A stretch of 64,000 nt of DNA from Maylandia zebra (GCF_041146795.1 NC_135187.1:2910556-2974555); one strand, 5' to 3'; numbered from the stretch's first letter, positions 39,640 to 55,037 are shown. The notes: generated from the sequence alone by a model not told the origin. A program made the numbers and translations.

Positions 39640-40122
39640 ATGACTTTGATCTGCGTCCTCATCTGGACTCTCCTCTGCTGCTGCTTCACAGGTAAAGTCC
39701 AGAGAATCAAACTCCTCTCCTCTATCAACATCTGTCCCTCTGAAATGAAGCCCACAAAACCATGAAGCTGCTTTATGTTTTTGTCTCTGTATCCTCAGAG
39801 TCCAGAGGACAGATCACAGTGACTCAGCCTGGAGCAGTGAGCTCTGCTGTGGGAGGATCTGTGAGCATCAAGTGTAGGACCAGTCAGAATGTTTATGTTT
39901 CTGGCAGTTCTCATCTTTTAGCCTGGTACCAACAGAAAGATGGAGGAGTTCCTAAACTGCTCATTTACCATGCTAGCATTCGAGAATCAGGGATTCCAGC
40001 TCGTTTTACAGGCAGTGGATCAAACTCTGACTTCACTCTGACCATCAGTGGAATCCAGGCTGAAGATGCAGCAGTTTATTACTGTGTAGGTCAGCACTAT
40101 CCTAACAGTCAGTGGGTGTTCA
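39640..40122 (+). CDS. Immunoglobulin light-chain V segment V3 (kappa-like)
   Basis: Leader exon 39640-39691, V exon 39799-40122. CDR1 [14 protein letters not shown]2 YHASIRES. The germline CDR3 starts [12 protein letters not shown] rather than QS, a two-residue change directly after the conserved Cys. Both Cys and Trp are present, no stops. Closest relative in flanks is V6 (same upstream 480 bp), yet the CDRs differ. Confidence 0.92.
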
Positions 40123-40150
40123 CACAGTGAAAAACAGTCGTACAAAAACC
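40123..40150 (+). promoter_or_regulatory. V3 recombination signal, 12-bp spacer
   Basis: CACAGTG, 12 bp, ACAAAAACC. Confidence 0.95.
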
Positions 40151-40228
40151 TCCCTCAGTCAGACTGAACAGAAACTGAAGTGACTGCTGCAGCTGGAAGA
40201 TACTGCAGAGACTGATACAGTTCACTGA

Positions 40229-40296
<68 letters not shown>

Positions 40297-40303
40297 ACAC
40301 ACA
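40229..40303. repeat. (CA)n microsatellite after V3
   Basis: About 35 CA units with one ATAC interruption, at the same offset as after V1. Confidence 0.95.
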
Positions 40304-41080
40304 GAGTGATAGAGTGAAAATGTTATTGTTGCTAAACAAAAAAGAAGTTGGAAATCTATCTGTATCTCAATCAATCAAATTTTGACCTTTGACCTCTGCT
40401 TCATAGCAGCTCAAATACATGTGAACCAATTCCTGAATATTGCTCATTATGAAAACATTTCTTAAAGAAAGAGAAAAACACAATAAATCACCAAAATCAG
40501 TGAGTCACAATTGTCTGCATAACTTATATAAATACTTCCAATAGAAACTTTAAGTCCAATTTTCTCAGGTTTGTAGATTTTTTTCTTTTTTGCTGTTCAA
40601 TACTAGTCTGATAACTTTGTCTTTGACATTATGTTACAAATACCTATCTATATTACACCTGGCAAAATAGCACAATTAATATACAATGTGAAAACTAACA
40701 CAGTACATACCAAAGTTCACTATCAGTCCATTTGCTGCACTCTTCATGTAATAATGCAAATATTTATTGTGATGCTTTCAGCAAGAAGGGAGAAACAAGT
40801 TAAACGTGACAGACAGTTTATGTTATGATTACAGTTGATTTTACAGTTGATGATTACAGATGATTACAGTTTATAATATTTACACATCACCTTGTTTTCA
40901 TTTCAGTTTGACAGAAATATTAATATAAAATTAAAAATTTATGCAAACCTGGTTTAGTAAGTTTCCACTGGGAATATTCATATTACTATATGAATACAAC
41001 ATCTTTGTGATGTTAACATTCACCCTTATGCATATTTAATTTTTACAATCAGTGTAAACGTAATTTCAAATTCCAGTCTG
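40304..41080. other. Spacer between V3 and solo LTR
   Basis: Its first 280 bp match the sequence after V7 (57,880-58,170), marking the V3-C1 / V7-C2 duplication. No gene. Confidence 0.5.
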
Positions 41081-41727
41081 TGTCACGGTCCTGGGTCTTA
41101 TGACCCAGTGTTTTGAGTTTTAGTTCATTTTGATGTTTATAGTTTATGTTAAGCCCTTCAGGTTTTCTAAGTTCATTTGTTACCATGTCTAGGTGATTTT
41201 AGTTCTTATTAATTCCCCCTCGTGTTTCCAACCCATGTTAAGTCTTCCCTGCTCTTCATGTGTTTCATGTCTGTGTCTTATGTTGTCAAGCTCTGGTTGT
41301 CATGTCTGCGTTTCATTATGTTTCCTGTTTTATTTTGGAAGGAGTCGTGTGTTCTTGGTTCTTGGTATTTAGCTTCACTGCTCCTGTCATTAGGTTAATG
41401 TTTGTCAGCTGCTTCCTCATGTGTCTCCACTTCCCCTGATCCCCTCATGTGTATTTAGTCTCTGTGTTTCATACAGTCTGTGTCGCGTCGTCTGTGTTAC
41501 CACCCCTGTGTTCCGTATCTCCAGCCATAGCTTTTCCTTAGTTTATGTCCAGTTTAGGTTTCTGTTTGAACTGTTACTCTTATGCTGCCTTCACTCTGTT
41601 TTGTTCCTTTCATCAGCCATAATAAACGGCTCGCTTTTGTTTAAATCCACTCCTGCATCCTCGCCTGTGTTCGCACCTGGGTCCACCACACACATTTCCG
41701 CACGGTCTGCCTCCGCAGACCATGACA
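41081..41727 (+). mobile_element. Solo LTR between V3 and C1
   Basis: 647 bp, starts TGTCACGGTCCTGGG, ends GACCATGACA, flanked by target duplication GTCTG (41,076-41,080 and 41,728-41,732). Carries AATAAA about 110 bp before its end. Same family as the LTR at 24,169. The paralogous site near C2 does not hold this copy at an obviously matching position. Confidence 0.87.
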
Positions 41728-41732
41728 GTCTG

Positions 41733-42639
41733 TTTCCTGCACCAGTTATGTTGGTTACAGTGCTCCAGTACAAACAGTAACAAAAGCAGACAACACAAAA
41801 AGTAAGGAATAGCACAATATATAGAATCTATACATATATATAAGTCACCTACTATATATATAAGTAAGTCATGATCACTGTTTACTCACTATTGTTTTGA
41901 ACCAATAGATCCATTATTTAACTGTAACACTGCAGCATATATTAAGAGGTACTTATTAAAGCACAAAGTAACTAAACATTATGCCGGTAACACAAGTTCA
42001 ATTGCTTGCAAGCTTCTGCACAGACAGCATGCTAATGCTAAACTAATCAAGAATCCAGGGTGATGTTAAGCTAAGTGAATGGATAGTGGATTTATATTGG
42101 CGTGAGGGACTGTAGCCTATAAGTTCTTATTGTTAAATGATAGTTATGAGATGGTGTGTTTCAGGTGATTTTACAGAAAAACACCAAAATAATGTACTGC
42201 ATTACTTTAAAAAAGTACTCTGCATAATAGAATACTTTAAGATACCTACCTCAACACTGATCATTTGACTCATTCTTATATTGCGCTTTTCTACTCCACC
42301 TGAGAACTCAAATTGCTTTATATAACAAGCTACAACATGCTGAAACATTCATTAAACAGCATGCAATGACTTTGCATGAATAACGGCGGTGTCGCTCAAT
42401 ATTCTCAGTAATAAAATCATAATCTCTAAGTTCTTATCAATTCCCATTCGCACTTATTCTTTAACATAAACTTCGCTTAACTTCATGTATTCAAAGTGAC
42501 TTAATTCTACCGACTCATATTGACTACAGATAGCACACTGGTTTCCAATAAGAATCCTGGAAATCATTATTTAGAGTTTAATATTGACATCACCACAAAA
42601 GTAAGACAAACACTCGATTCTTATTTAATGTAGATTTTT
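41733..42639. other. C1 downstream flank
   Basis: From about 42,083 on, this matches 59,768 onward, the flank of C2. AT-rich, no gene. Confidence 0.5.
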
Positions 42640-42645
42640 TTTATT
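42640..42645 (-). terminator. Polyadenylation signal of light-chain C1
   Basis: AATAAA on the minus strand 122 bp past the C1 stop, conserved at C2. Confidence 0.65.
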
Positions 42646-42766
42646 CTTTAAAACTTTAAACAAACTTTAAACTTTAAACAAAGCAATGAAAAATGAGAGA
42701 AGAAATTGGAAAAAAAGCTACAGAATGCAGTGTGAAAGTAAGACCAGCACAAAAGTCACATATAGT

Positions 42767-43092
42767 TCAGGACTGGGGACACTGGTCTCTCATCAGTGGC
42801 TCTGAGACTAGAGTGTGGGAGCCCTGGGTGGCCTCACAGGTCACAGAGCCCACCTTCATCCAGTGGTCTGCAGGGAGCCTCAGGGTGCTGCTCCAGCTGT
42901 AGAGGCCGTCGTTCTCCTGCACCACGGGGCTCCTGCTCTCCTCCCAGCTGATGCTGCCACTGCCATCCACCTTCCAGGACAGACTCCAGTCTGAGGGGAA
43001 GCCCTTGTTGGCCACACACATGAGCGTGGCCTTCCCCTGTTTCAGCTCCTCACTGGAGGGACCCAGCACCTTCAGGGCGGGGCGGGCATCAC
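42767..43092 (-). CDS. Immunoglobulin light-chain constant segment C1 (kappa-like)
   Basis: Single 326-bp exon encoding about 107 residues after the splice, one C1-set Ig domain. The acceptor TTTCCTAG precedes GTGATGCC; the first two bases complete the codon begun by the J base A. Motifs: VLGPSSEELKQGKATLMCVA with the first Cys, FPSDWSLSWKVDGSGS with the core Trp, YSWSSTLRL, VTCEATQGSH with the second Cys, and the C-terminal RDQCPQS whose Cys normally pairs with the heavy chain. Served by J1a and J1b upstream on the same strand. Differs from C2 at only a few residues (ATLMC vs ATVMC, HTLVSE vs HTVASE). Confidence 0.95.
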
Positions 43093-43988
43093 CTAGGAAA
43101 CACCAATCAGCTTAGAGGACAGGAACCACAATTTGAATTTCTCCATTAAGAAGTTTCTGTCAGGTGTTTTTTCTGCTCCACCAGTCATTCACTCACACAT
43201 TGTTTCACTTCCCTTTAAGAAACCTCTCATGCATATCAGCACAGAGAGAATCATCACACAGTTTGAGCTGAAATATGTTCAAACTACACTGGAAATAAAA
43301 GAAGCAGATGTGGAAACATTTACAAAAACAATTTTAGCTTCAAATTCATCAGTTATCTATAACACATCACTTGTTGGAGATAAGAAACTTAATAGCACTA
43401 CTTAAATGATGTGGATTATTTTTTTTACTGCTTACATGATTTTAATGACATTTGAAATGATATCTGCTACAACAGAAACACCAGACGTGCTGCACACTGT
43501 CAAATGCCCATCTTTAACTTCTGGAAATAAAATAAGCAGATATGGCAACAATTATACAAGATGTTAAGCTTCAAAAACCTCCGTTCTGTATAATACACAA
43601 GTTTTCTACTTACCTCATGTGAGTTTCAGTCATTTATTGTAGTGCTTTTATGATTTCTAAGCAAATTCTACATTTTTACTGACTAAGTAAAAGACCAGAA
43701 ATCTTTATCTTCACTCTGTTTAACTTGAGGACAGTTACATTTAATTCATCTTAGAAACAGTGACTGTGATTTCAAACTAGAAAATAATCACAGGCTGATG
43801 ACAGTTTATATTATTTACACAATGCATCGTCTTTATGTCAGAAATGTCGACATAAAATCTAATTAAAGCTGATGGAGTCAGCCTCCAGTGTACAATGGTT
43901 ATAATATTACCTCTACATGAATACTTCATTGTTATAAAGCTAACATTTAAACCTCGATGTAGTTTCTTTAAAAACATTATAATCTTAC
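43093..43988 (-). other. J1-C1 intron
   Basis: Spacer between J1a and C1. No further J or enhancer motif could be assigned. The first 230 bp next to C1 are nearly identical in the C2 cluster. Confidence 0.55.
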
Positions 43989-44026
43989 TTCCAACATCCA
44001 GTCTGGTTCCTCCACCAAAAGTCCAC
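43989..44026 (-). CDS. Immunoglobulin light-chain joining segment J1a
   Basis: 38 bp encoding [12 protein letters not shown] plus one base of the next codon, ending at donor GTAAG. Contains the FGGGT motif of kappa J segments. Nearest J to C1. Confidence 0.93.
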
Positions 44027-44065
44027 CACAGTGATACAAACTCACTGAGCCGCTGCACAAAAACC
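44027..44065 (-). promoter_or_regulatory. J1a recombination signal, 23-bp spacer
   Basis: On the minus strand: nonamer GGTTTTTGT, 23-bp spacer, heptamer CACTGTG abutting the J. Confidence 0.95.
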
Positions 44066-44358
44066 TCTGACTGTAGAGACACGGCTCTCTGACTCTAACA
44101 GACTAAATTAAAACCAAAAGCTCTCAAGAGTTAACCAGACATATATATATCTCAATAATCCTCAAGTCAACTCTGATGTTTTATATTATTTGTTAATATT
44201 GATTTTAACATTTATTCTGAAGCTAACTTTGTGTCTTCATGAAAATTGATCTAAAAACTATTTTAATGATTTTTGTTTTCTGGCACACTGAACAGAAAAG
44301 TCAAGATAACCACAAGAAAGAAATCTGATAAAATAAAAGAGGTTTAAGTTCGACTTAC

Positions 44359-44396
44359 TTCCAAATTCCAGTCTGGTTCCTCCACCAAAAGTCCAC
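44359..44396 (-). CDS. Immunoglobulin light-chain joining segment J1b
   Basis: 38 bp encoding [12 protein letters not shown], donor GTAAG. It lies 370 bp upstream of J1a in the direction of transcription. Confidence 0.93.
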
Positions 44397-44435
44397 CACA
44401 GTGATACAAACTCATTGAGGCGCCGTACAAAAACC
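44397..44435 (-). promoter_or_regulatory. J1b recombination signal, 23-bp spacer
   Basis: Nonamer GGTTTTTGT, 23 bp, heptamer CACTGTG on the minus strand. Confidence 0.95.
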
Positions 44436-46183
44436 TCTGACTGTAGAGAGACACGGCTCTCTGACTCTGAAACAAACAAACTCAACTAAATCATTCACTG
44501 TTTGCACAGCAGCCATGACTCAGCTGATATGACTTCTTCAAATACCATCATAATAACATCGTACAACATTAGTTTAAATATAGTTTTTGGACAAGGACAC
44601 ATTTTCACAGTTTTACTGTGTACACCAACACAGTGGAATCTGACTCAAAGAACTAGGATGTGACTGAAGTGCAGACCTTCAAGGCCCACCGAATGCTCTG
44701 CTCTGGTTTATATTTTGCCTTTCATTGTTAATAAACTTGCTCACAGCTACGCTGTCGTCCGTGCTTGCGTTTGGGTCCAAATCCTCCTCCAGACGATCTA
44801 CCTCCCAGATTGTGACATGCTACCTCTATCAGCAGTAACATTATCAGTAAATACCAGTGGCCCAGCTACACTTACAGCCAAAACCATCAGTGCCATAACT
44901 TTGTCTCCACCATCTTTGACAGATGTTGTGATTTGCATCAGATCAGTTTTTCTCCTTTTAATTTTCTCTTCCAGTCATGCTGAAAAAACTTCATCTTTTA
45001 ACTGTTTTTGACCTTTTAAATGTTTTACTGGCAAAGTCTAATCCAGTCTTCCAGTTCTTGAGTGTAACTTGACAGTAATAAAGTTTTTTTCTCTATGTTT
45101 GATTTAGTTTGTCAGCTGATTGATGATTTCCTGGACCTCATAGTGATACATGCAAGCTCACCTCTTGAACTCAAAATACTTTGTTTCCTCATTATTCCAA
45201 GATGAATTACAAAGATAATTTTGTTTCCCCATGAAATGGTTTGTAGTAGACAGTCATTCAATTACTTTGCACCATTTCCCAGCATCCAGTGTTTATTTCA
45301 GAATCCAGCTATCCTCTGTTTCCATTTGAAATTGTAGTTAACACCTTCAATCAGTAGCTCTTCTGTGTTGTTTTAAGTGCAGTACTGTACAAATGGCTGG
45401 TGAAATTCTCCAAAAGCTTTTCTGTTTTCAACATCTCAATAAAAATATAAATATTTGTATTAATTCAATGCTTTCATTCAATGAAGGCAGATGTTTTTGT
45501 GTTATTTATTTTAAAGAACTCAATTATTCTTCATCCCAGATAATCTATAAATTCTTCCTCTTTTACCAACTCTGCGTCATTATAAATTAAACAACATAAT
45601 ATGTTTTCAATCAAAATAGCTTTCATTGGTCTGTGACCAAGTGTTCTGTGTTTAATTTATATTTCTTGATTATTGTTATTCATGGTTTTAGTTCTCTTGA
45701 TGATGATTTGTTTTTCTTTTCAGAAGAGTGACCTTGTGTTAAGATGGACACTACGGATAATATTCATTACAGTTGATCATTTACTATTGACATTAATAAA
45801 TGAATAAGCCGTTCTGTTAAACACTGAATGACTGATCATTCAGTTATGAGTCACCTATATAATTTCCTAAATTAGCTGTTGGGACAACAAATTTATATAT
45901 AAAAAAAAGCATCAAATGAAAGTTATAAAAATATTGATGATGTCACACTTTCTATTTCAATCTGTGATCTTATCTGACAGGATTCTGGAGAGGCTGGAGC
46001 TTTACCCAGGTGCCCCAGGGTAAGGGGCAGGTTACACATTAACTGTAACTGTAATCCATAAACTGCAAATTAAATTTTGAGTAATTTTTAATATCAATTA
46101 ATAGGAAACTAAGCAAAAACAGAAAAGACATCATTAATTCAGACAGAAAAAGCACAAAGGATTTCATTGTGTCAGTCAGATGA
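44436..46183. other. Spacer between J1b and V4
   Basis: 44,700-44,817 resembles the 3' part of the TGTCACG-type LTR (AATAAACTTGCTCACAGCTA, ending GATTGTGACA). 45,095-45,200 resembles 37,025-37,110. 45,980-46,040 is a GC-richer repeat scrap. No gene. Confidence 0.45.
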
Positions 46184-46250
46184 TTTCCATAGAGAGGCAC
46201 TTTGCATCAGCAGCACCATGCTCCAGTGCTCTGGGAGAGTTTATAGTCCT
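46184..46250 (+). promoter_or_regulatory. V4 promoter
   Basis: CTTTGCAT at 46,200-46,207 and TTTATAG at 46,240-46,246. Confidence 0.75.
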
Positions 46251-46325
46251 GAGAGTTGAACACTGGATGACTGACAGCTGTCCTTCATCACAACAGAAGC
46301 CACAGAAATCCTCCTCATCAAAAAC

Positions 46326-46808
46326 ATGACTTTGATCTGCGTCCTCATCTGGACTCTCCTCTGCTGCTGCTTCACAGGTAAAGTCCAGAGAATCAAACTC
46401 CTCTCCTCTATCAACATCTGTCCCTCTGAAATGAAGCCCACAAAACCATGAAGCTGCTTTATGTTTTTGTCTCTGTATCCTCAGAGTCCAGAGGACAGAT
46501 CACAGTGACTCAGCCTGGAGCAGTGAGCTCTGCTGTGGGAGCATCTGTGAGCATCAAGTGTACGACCAGTCAGAATGTTCGTGTTTGGAGCAACAACCAT
46601 CTTTTATCCTGGTACCAACAGAAAGATGGAGGAGTTCCTAAACTGCTCATTAAGTATGCTAGCACTCGACAATCAGGGATTCCAGCTCGTTTTACAGGCA
46701 GTGGATCAAACTCTGACTTCACTCTGACCATCAGTGGAGTCCAGGCTGAAGATGCAGCAGTTTATTACTGTCAGAGTGATCACTACATTAACAGTCAGTA
46801 TGTGTTCA
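46326..46808 (+). CDS. Immunoglobulin light-chain V segment V4 (kappa-like)
   Basis: Leader exon 46326-46377, V exon 46485-46808. CDR1 [11 protein letters not shown] followed by LSWYQQ (Ser where most have Ala), CDR2 KYASTRQS, germline CDR3 [12 protein letters not shown]. Complete and open. It is the first V lying beyond the C1-J1 cluster. Confidence 0.92.
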
Positions 46809-46836
46809 CACAGTGAAAAACCATCATACAAAAACC
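46809..46836 (+). promoter_or_regulatory. V4 recombination signal, 12-bp spacer
   Basis: CACAGTG, 12-bp spacer with three changes from the other V segments, ACAAAAACC. Confidence 0.95.
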
Positions 46837-46879
46837 TCTCTCAAGTGCAGAGACTGATACAGTTGACTGAGTACACACA

Positions 46880-47060
46880 CTCAAAGAAATACACTGGTTT
46901 TCATATCTTAGTGAGGATATCTAATTGACATAATGCTTTTCCTAACTGCTTACTATAACCTTAACCATCAAAAGTGAATGCCTAACTATAACCTAACTGT
47001 AACCCTGACACTAAAACCACTTTTTGAGACTCAAATGCCTTTAAACTCGTTTGGGACGAG
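46880..47060. repeat. Dispersed repeat after V4
   Basis: Wording around GACATAATGCTTTTCCTAAC, then ACTATAACCTAACTGTAACC, also occurs after the CA tract of V6 (55,880-56,010). It is a common teleost repeat often adjoining CA tracts. Confidence 0.6.
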
Positions 47061-47289
47061 CGTTTTTCCCCATAAGTGACTGTTGTTCTCCACAGTATAG
47101 TGGCATGCCACACGTGTAATGCACATTTAAAAAAAAAAATCAAAAAAACAAAACATGTGGGGAACCTCCTCCAGATGTCACTGTTGGTGTTTCTGGAGTC
47201 AACAAACATAGTATATATTATTTCATCAAAAGAAGTTTATTGGTCTCCATCACCCTCAGATTTACAACCAATCCTGGGGTAGATGAAGG

Positions 47290-47370
47290 TAATGACATGT
47301 TCTGTTACCAACAGAAAAATGGTGAAACTCCTAAAAAGCTAACTTATAATGCTGACACTTGAGCTTCATG
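47290..47370 (+). pseudogene. Remnant of a light-chain V exon from another V family
   Basis: In one frame: CYQQKNGETPKKLTYNADT then a stop. This matches framework 2 to CDR2 of a kappa-like V (consensus WYQQK.G..PKLLIY.A.), but the Trp is replaced, both ends are lost, and the wording differs from the seven V segments here (NGETPKK vs DGGVPKL). Confidence 0.6.
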
Positions 47371-48581
47371 ACCTTTGACCTCACTCACACTTCACAGAGG
47401 TTTTAAGTTTCTTGGAACCTTATCCCAACTTCACATAAATAGGATTGTTAGAAAGGTGTAAAAGTACACAACACACACGATGATTGTGCTCACTATTATT
47501 GCGTTTTACTGACAGTTATGAACTCAAGGAACACAGTCTGTTCCAGTCCAGCTCTCCCCGTCCCCGCTCGACTCTGTCTTCACTATATAGAGAAACAGAA
47601 AGAGACAGCGTCATCAGTCAGTCGCCACCACCTGTGGCTCACCTGCCTCCCGGCACCGCCCCCTTGAGCTCACTGTACCACTCCTCCCCTGCAGATGAGC
47701 CAAGGACCACACCTCCGCCACAGAAGGCAAATCAAATATACCCATTTTGTCTTTCTCTGTTATGGACACAGATGTACAGATTTGTATACAGAGTAGCATG
47801 AAAGACTCAAATGTAAGCACTCAGTAAAGTGCAGAAAAGTGCTGAACAATCATAAATTCTAAACAATCAGTTGTTTGTTTCTGCTCATTAAATTCTGTAA
47901 GAATTAGAAATGTGAAGGTCCCAAGTTCAGTCTGAGGATTTTACCTCCAACAGCAGCTTTTATCCAGGTACATGTTCTTGAACTTAAAGTGTCCGTGATG
48001 ATAACAGAGATTCTATCATGATGGGTTTTATTACTTAATTTTATTCATTTGAATAAAGCTGGAATTCAGTTGTGTAATTGTTTGTAATTCGTGATTAAAA
48101 AAACATCAACAGCAGTGAACAACGATGCTTGATCTGCCCCACTGTTACATGTCACATGGTTGTGATCATAGCTACAGAAAGAGGTGTTATAGGTATTGCT
48201 GTCAGAGATAACAGCCTCATTTAAAAGATACTGATTGTGTCTGTTTGTGTTTTATAAGAAGTCCTTTGAAGCAAAGAGCAGTGACTGTACCTCCACATGT
48301 CTGAGCTCCTCACTCTCTGAGACTAAGCTCAGCTACTCTACAGGATGAACCTGTGACCTCCTTAATTCATATTTTTAATTAATCGAGATATATTCTTACT
48401 AAATATTATGATAAACATGTGAATCCATCAATGAACCATAAAACAAAACATTTAAATAATAGAAAATATTTTGGAATAAGAATATTCTGAAGAACAAACT
48501 GATATATCTGCTCAATACTACGATGGATTGAATCATTCCTGATAAACAGCATCGTCAGACTGATCCAAGTCAGTCAGTTCA
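47371..48581. other. Spacer before the split V5
   Basis: No further V-like or other coding sequence could be supported. A frame at 47,484-47,801 is open but lacks recognisable features. Confidence 0.4.
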
Positions 48582-48658
48582 TTTCCATAGAGAGGCACTT
48601 TGCATCAGCAGCACCATGCTCCAGTGCTCTGGGAGAGTTTATAGTCCTGAGAGTTGAA
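48582..48658 (+). promoter_or_regulatory. Orphan V promoter (detached from V5 by a LINE)
   Basis: CTTTGCAT at 48,598-48,605 and TTTATAG at 48,638-48,644, the same block as at other V segments, running up to GAGTTGAA, where the LINE starts. The matching continuation CACTGGATGACTGACAGC resumes at 52,014. Confidence 0.85.
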
Positions 48659-52008
<3,350 letters not shown>

Positions 52009-52013
52009 TTGAA

Positions 52014-52502
52014 CACTGGATGACTGACAGCTGTCCTGACAGCTGGACTCTCCTCTGCTGCTGCTTCACAGGTAAAGTCCAGAGAATCAAACTCCTCTCC
52101 TCTATCAACATCTGTCCCCCTGAAATGAAGCCCACAAAACCATGAAGCTGCTTTATGTTTTTGTCTCTGTGTCCTCAGAGTCCAGAGGACAGATCACAGT
52201 GACTCAGCCTGGAGCAGTGAGCTCTGCTGTGGGAGGATCTGTGAACATCAAGTGTAGGACCAGTCAGGATGTTTATGTTTGGAACAACAATCACCGTTTA
52301 CACTGGTACCAACAGAAAGATGGAGGAGTTCCTAAACTGCTCATTCACTCTGCTAGCAGTTGAGTATCAGGGATTCCAGCTCGTTTTACAGGCAGTGGAT
52401 CAAACTCTGACTTCACTCTGACCATCAGTGGAGTCCAGGCTGAAGATGCAGCAGTTTATTACTGTCAGAGTCAGCACTACATTAACAGCCAGTATGTGTT
52501 CA
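52014..52502 (+). pseudogene. Immunoglobulin light-chain V segment V5, pseudogene
   Basis: Three independent defects. The promoter lies 3.35 kb away beyond the LINE. The leader exon lost about 65 bp, including its ATG: CAGCTGTCC runs directly into TGACAGCTGGACTCTCC. The V exon (52,179-52,502) has a TGA at 52,361-52,363 where V7 reads CGA (Arg) at the CDR2/framework-3 edge. Otherwise well preserved: CDR1 QDVYVWNNNHR, CDR3 [12 protein letters not shown], both Cys. Its flanks pair it with V2. Confidence 0.92.
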
Positions 52503-52530
52503 CACAGTGAAAAACAGTCGTACAAAAACC
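52503..52530 (+). promoter_or_regulatory. V5 recombination signal, 12-bp spacer
   Basis: CACAGTG, 12 bp, ACAAAAACC; intact although the V is dead, so it could still recombine or donate sequence. Confidence 0.93.
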
Positions 52531-52604
52531 TCCCTCAGTCAGACCGAACAGAAACTGAAGTGACTGCTGCAGCTGGAAGATACTGCAGAGACTGATACAG
52601 TTCA

Positions 52605-54304
52605 CTGAGGACACACACACAAAATAAAGCCCTTCAACACAAATATGTGTCCCACTGCTATCTCATGCATGTTGTTTTCAACTTGCAAATATATAATTAA
52701 CTAAAGAACAAACGTGGGCCAGTAACAGATACCAAGATGAATCTTAGTCATGACCTTTGATAACCGCAGTGGAACAAAGCCATGACATCTAATCAAGTGT
52801 CAGGGCTGTCGCCAGAGCGTGGAGTGAACCCAAAACAGACTCCGAGCTGTGGTGTGGACAATGACTTTATTTACAATGAGGTAGAAACACAACAGTAGTG
52901 AATAAAATGTGATCCGGGGCAAAAGAAGTGTAACATAAACTATTACCCACACAGTAAAATTGTTATGGCCCTGATCTGGCCCACACAATGTGCTTACACA
53001 TGGCCCACATACCGCAAAGTATGACGGCCCTTTGGTGGCCCAGATCAGGTTTGCCAGACGTGGCCCACACATGGGCCAGCACAAGGCCAGCTGCAGATAC
53101 AATGGTGGTCCTGTGGTGGCCCAGAAGAGTTTCAGCTCTGGCCCCAGATGTCAGCCTAATGTTTACCTTAATCAACCGATGTAATAACAACATGTGGCGG
53201 AACATAATAGTGCAACAATAACATGATGAAACTCTGTTCAGACCCTTACAAGTACGCATATTGAGACAGGCCCAATGTGAAGCAGCAAATGCTATACAGG
53301 GCTTCACAGAGCTTGCATGGCCTTCAGAATTCACTAATACTCTCCAAGTACTTTCACCAAAAAGGCTTTTACTATCCAGATAGCTTCTTTCTCCTTCCAT
53401 CTGTATCTCTAGCGTAGCTGATTGGTACATGAAGGCACACACAGGTGTCCGAGCAGCGCACACAGATTGGGGGAGGGTCAGTCCTGCCTCCACACCATTT
53501 ATCCACATATTGATTAAACTTATGTTTACATGCTTTTTATCAGCATTTATTATATTTAATTGCTTTTTATCAATATTTATTCCCATTGTGTAATGAGTAT
53601 TTTAATCAAAAGAGTATCAATATTTATGCTTTTAATCCTGTTTTTAACACTGGGTTACAATTTCATTAGCAATAAATTTAATAACCCTCTATATTAACAG
53701 TTACACACTATATAGAACAACTTTATAGAATTATATTTGTTTGCAGATGTTAGCAGCTATCAGTGAATAGTTATCAGCTATTTTGAGAAAAAACTGTAGA
53801 GAGACACGGCTCTCTGACTCTGAAACAAACAAACTCAACTACATAATTCTCCACTAGGCCTTTACTGAATCCAAATTCAGTTTCTGCTTGTTTGTGGGTC
53901 TCTCTTCATTCAGTTTAGTATTTAATAACAGGAATGCATGCTCTGTTGAGGTGAAAGAAGGTGACTTAAAAATGGAAGAATATCCTATTTCTTTGCCTGT
54001 GAAAGTCTTGGGTGGTTTTTAAAGTTTAGTATATTAGCTGATTAACGATTTCCTGAACCTTATGCTAACTTTGAACTGAAAATACTTCATCTTTTTAACT
54101 TATCTTTGAATAATGAGGAAACAAGTCTTATATCTCCATGAAATGGGTTGTAGTAGACAGTTGTTCAATTACTTTTGAGTGTCTGGCGAAAAAATCCTTG
54201 TGGGTAAAACCTACACACCTTTCAATTCAAATACAATCAGAAAGTTAGACAACCGACTTTGTGATCTTGATTATATTAATGTGATTGATCTGTTACTAAA
54301 CAGC
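52605..54304. repeat. V5 3' flank, copy B of the segmental duplication
   Basis: Collinear and nearly identical with 35,620-37,320, including the LTR-end scrap, the TGGCCCA run, the open 207-codon minus frame and a second copy of the J-flank relic at about 53,789-53,845. Confidence 0.75.
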
Positions 54305-54695
54305 TGTCAGGGGTTGCTGTGTGGATGTGAAGAAGAGGGGATCCAAACACAGGACTCGTGGTGAGGATTAAGGGAGTTTATTGCAATGGCAGGATGAACG
54401 CACGAGCAGAACAGGGAAGAAGACTGGCTGACTGGACTGAACTGAAGTGAAAGGCAAACATGCAGCGTAGACAGCAGTGACAACATCAATGACAAGACAG
54501 TAAGTGAGTAGAAACTGAGGACTTAAACACACTGGCTGAATAATGACTGATTGGAGACTGGTGAGTGAACAGCTGAACATAATTGAAGTAACACACAGGG
54601 AAAGGCTGGCACAAAGAACAGGGAGTGAAAACAGAGAATAAACCAGACATGAAACAAACTGAAAATGCTGGGTCAACGACCCAGGAACCCTGATA
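54305..54695 (-). mobile_element. Solo LTR, paralogue of the element at 37,321
   Basis: 391 bp matching the LTR at 38,767-39,155, flanked by the same target duplication ACAGC (54,300-54,304 and 54,696-54,700) and the same outer sequence (GTTACTAAACAGC on the left, ACAGCATGTTGGAGTC on the right). Internal part absent. Confidence 0.93.
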
Positions 54696-55037
54696 ACAGC
54701 ATGTTGGAGTCAGTCCAGGAGAAAGTCACACCAAAAGTTTCAATGCCCCGAAGATATCATTCATCATGACTTTTATAGCAGCAGCTGAATGAATGTTTAA
54801 TTCTGTTTTTAATCTGCTGCAGCAGTTTGTAGTTAAGGAGAACACTTAGAGATCCCGAATGAATAAATAACAGACTAAAAACAAAAATACTTGGACCTCG
54901 AAAGTGCATCCCAGATCAAAAAATTATAATTATACTATTTTACATTTTTCTTGAAACATGTTGGCCGATTGAAATGACACCTGTGAATTCACAATGTGAT
55001 GACTGCTTATGAAGTCATGCTGGAGTCACTGTGAATA

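Noticed and set aside
41421-41780. 119-codon plus frame
   Set aside because: Lies within the solo LTR; no domain or splice context.
52142-52363. V5 as a functional V segment
   Set aside because: Internal stop, lost leader ATG and detached promoter.
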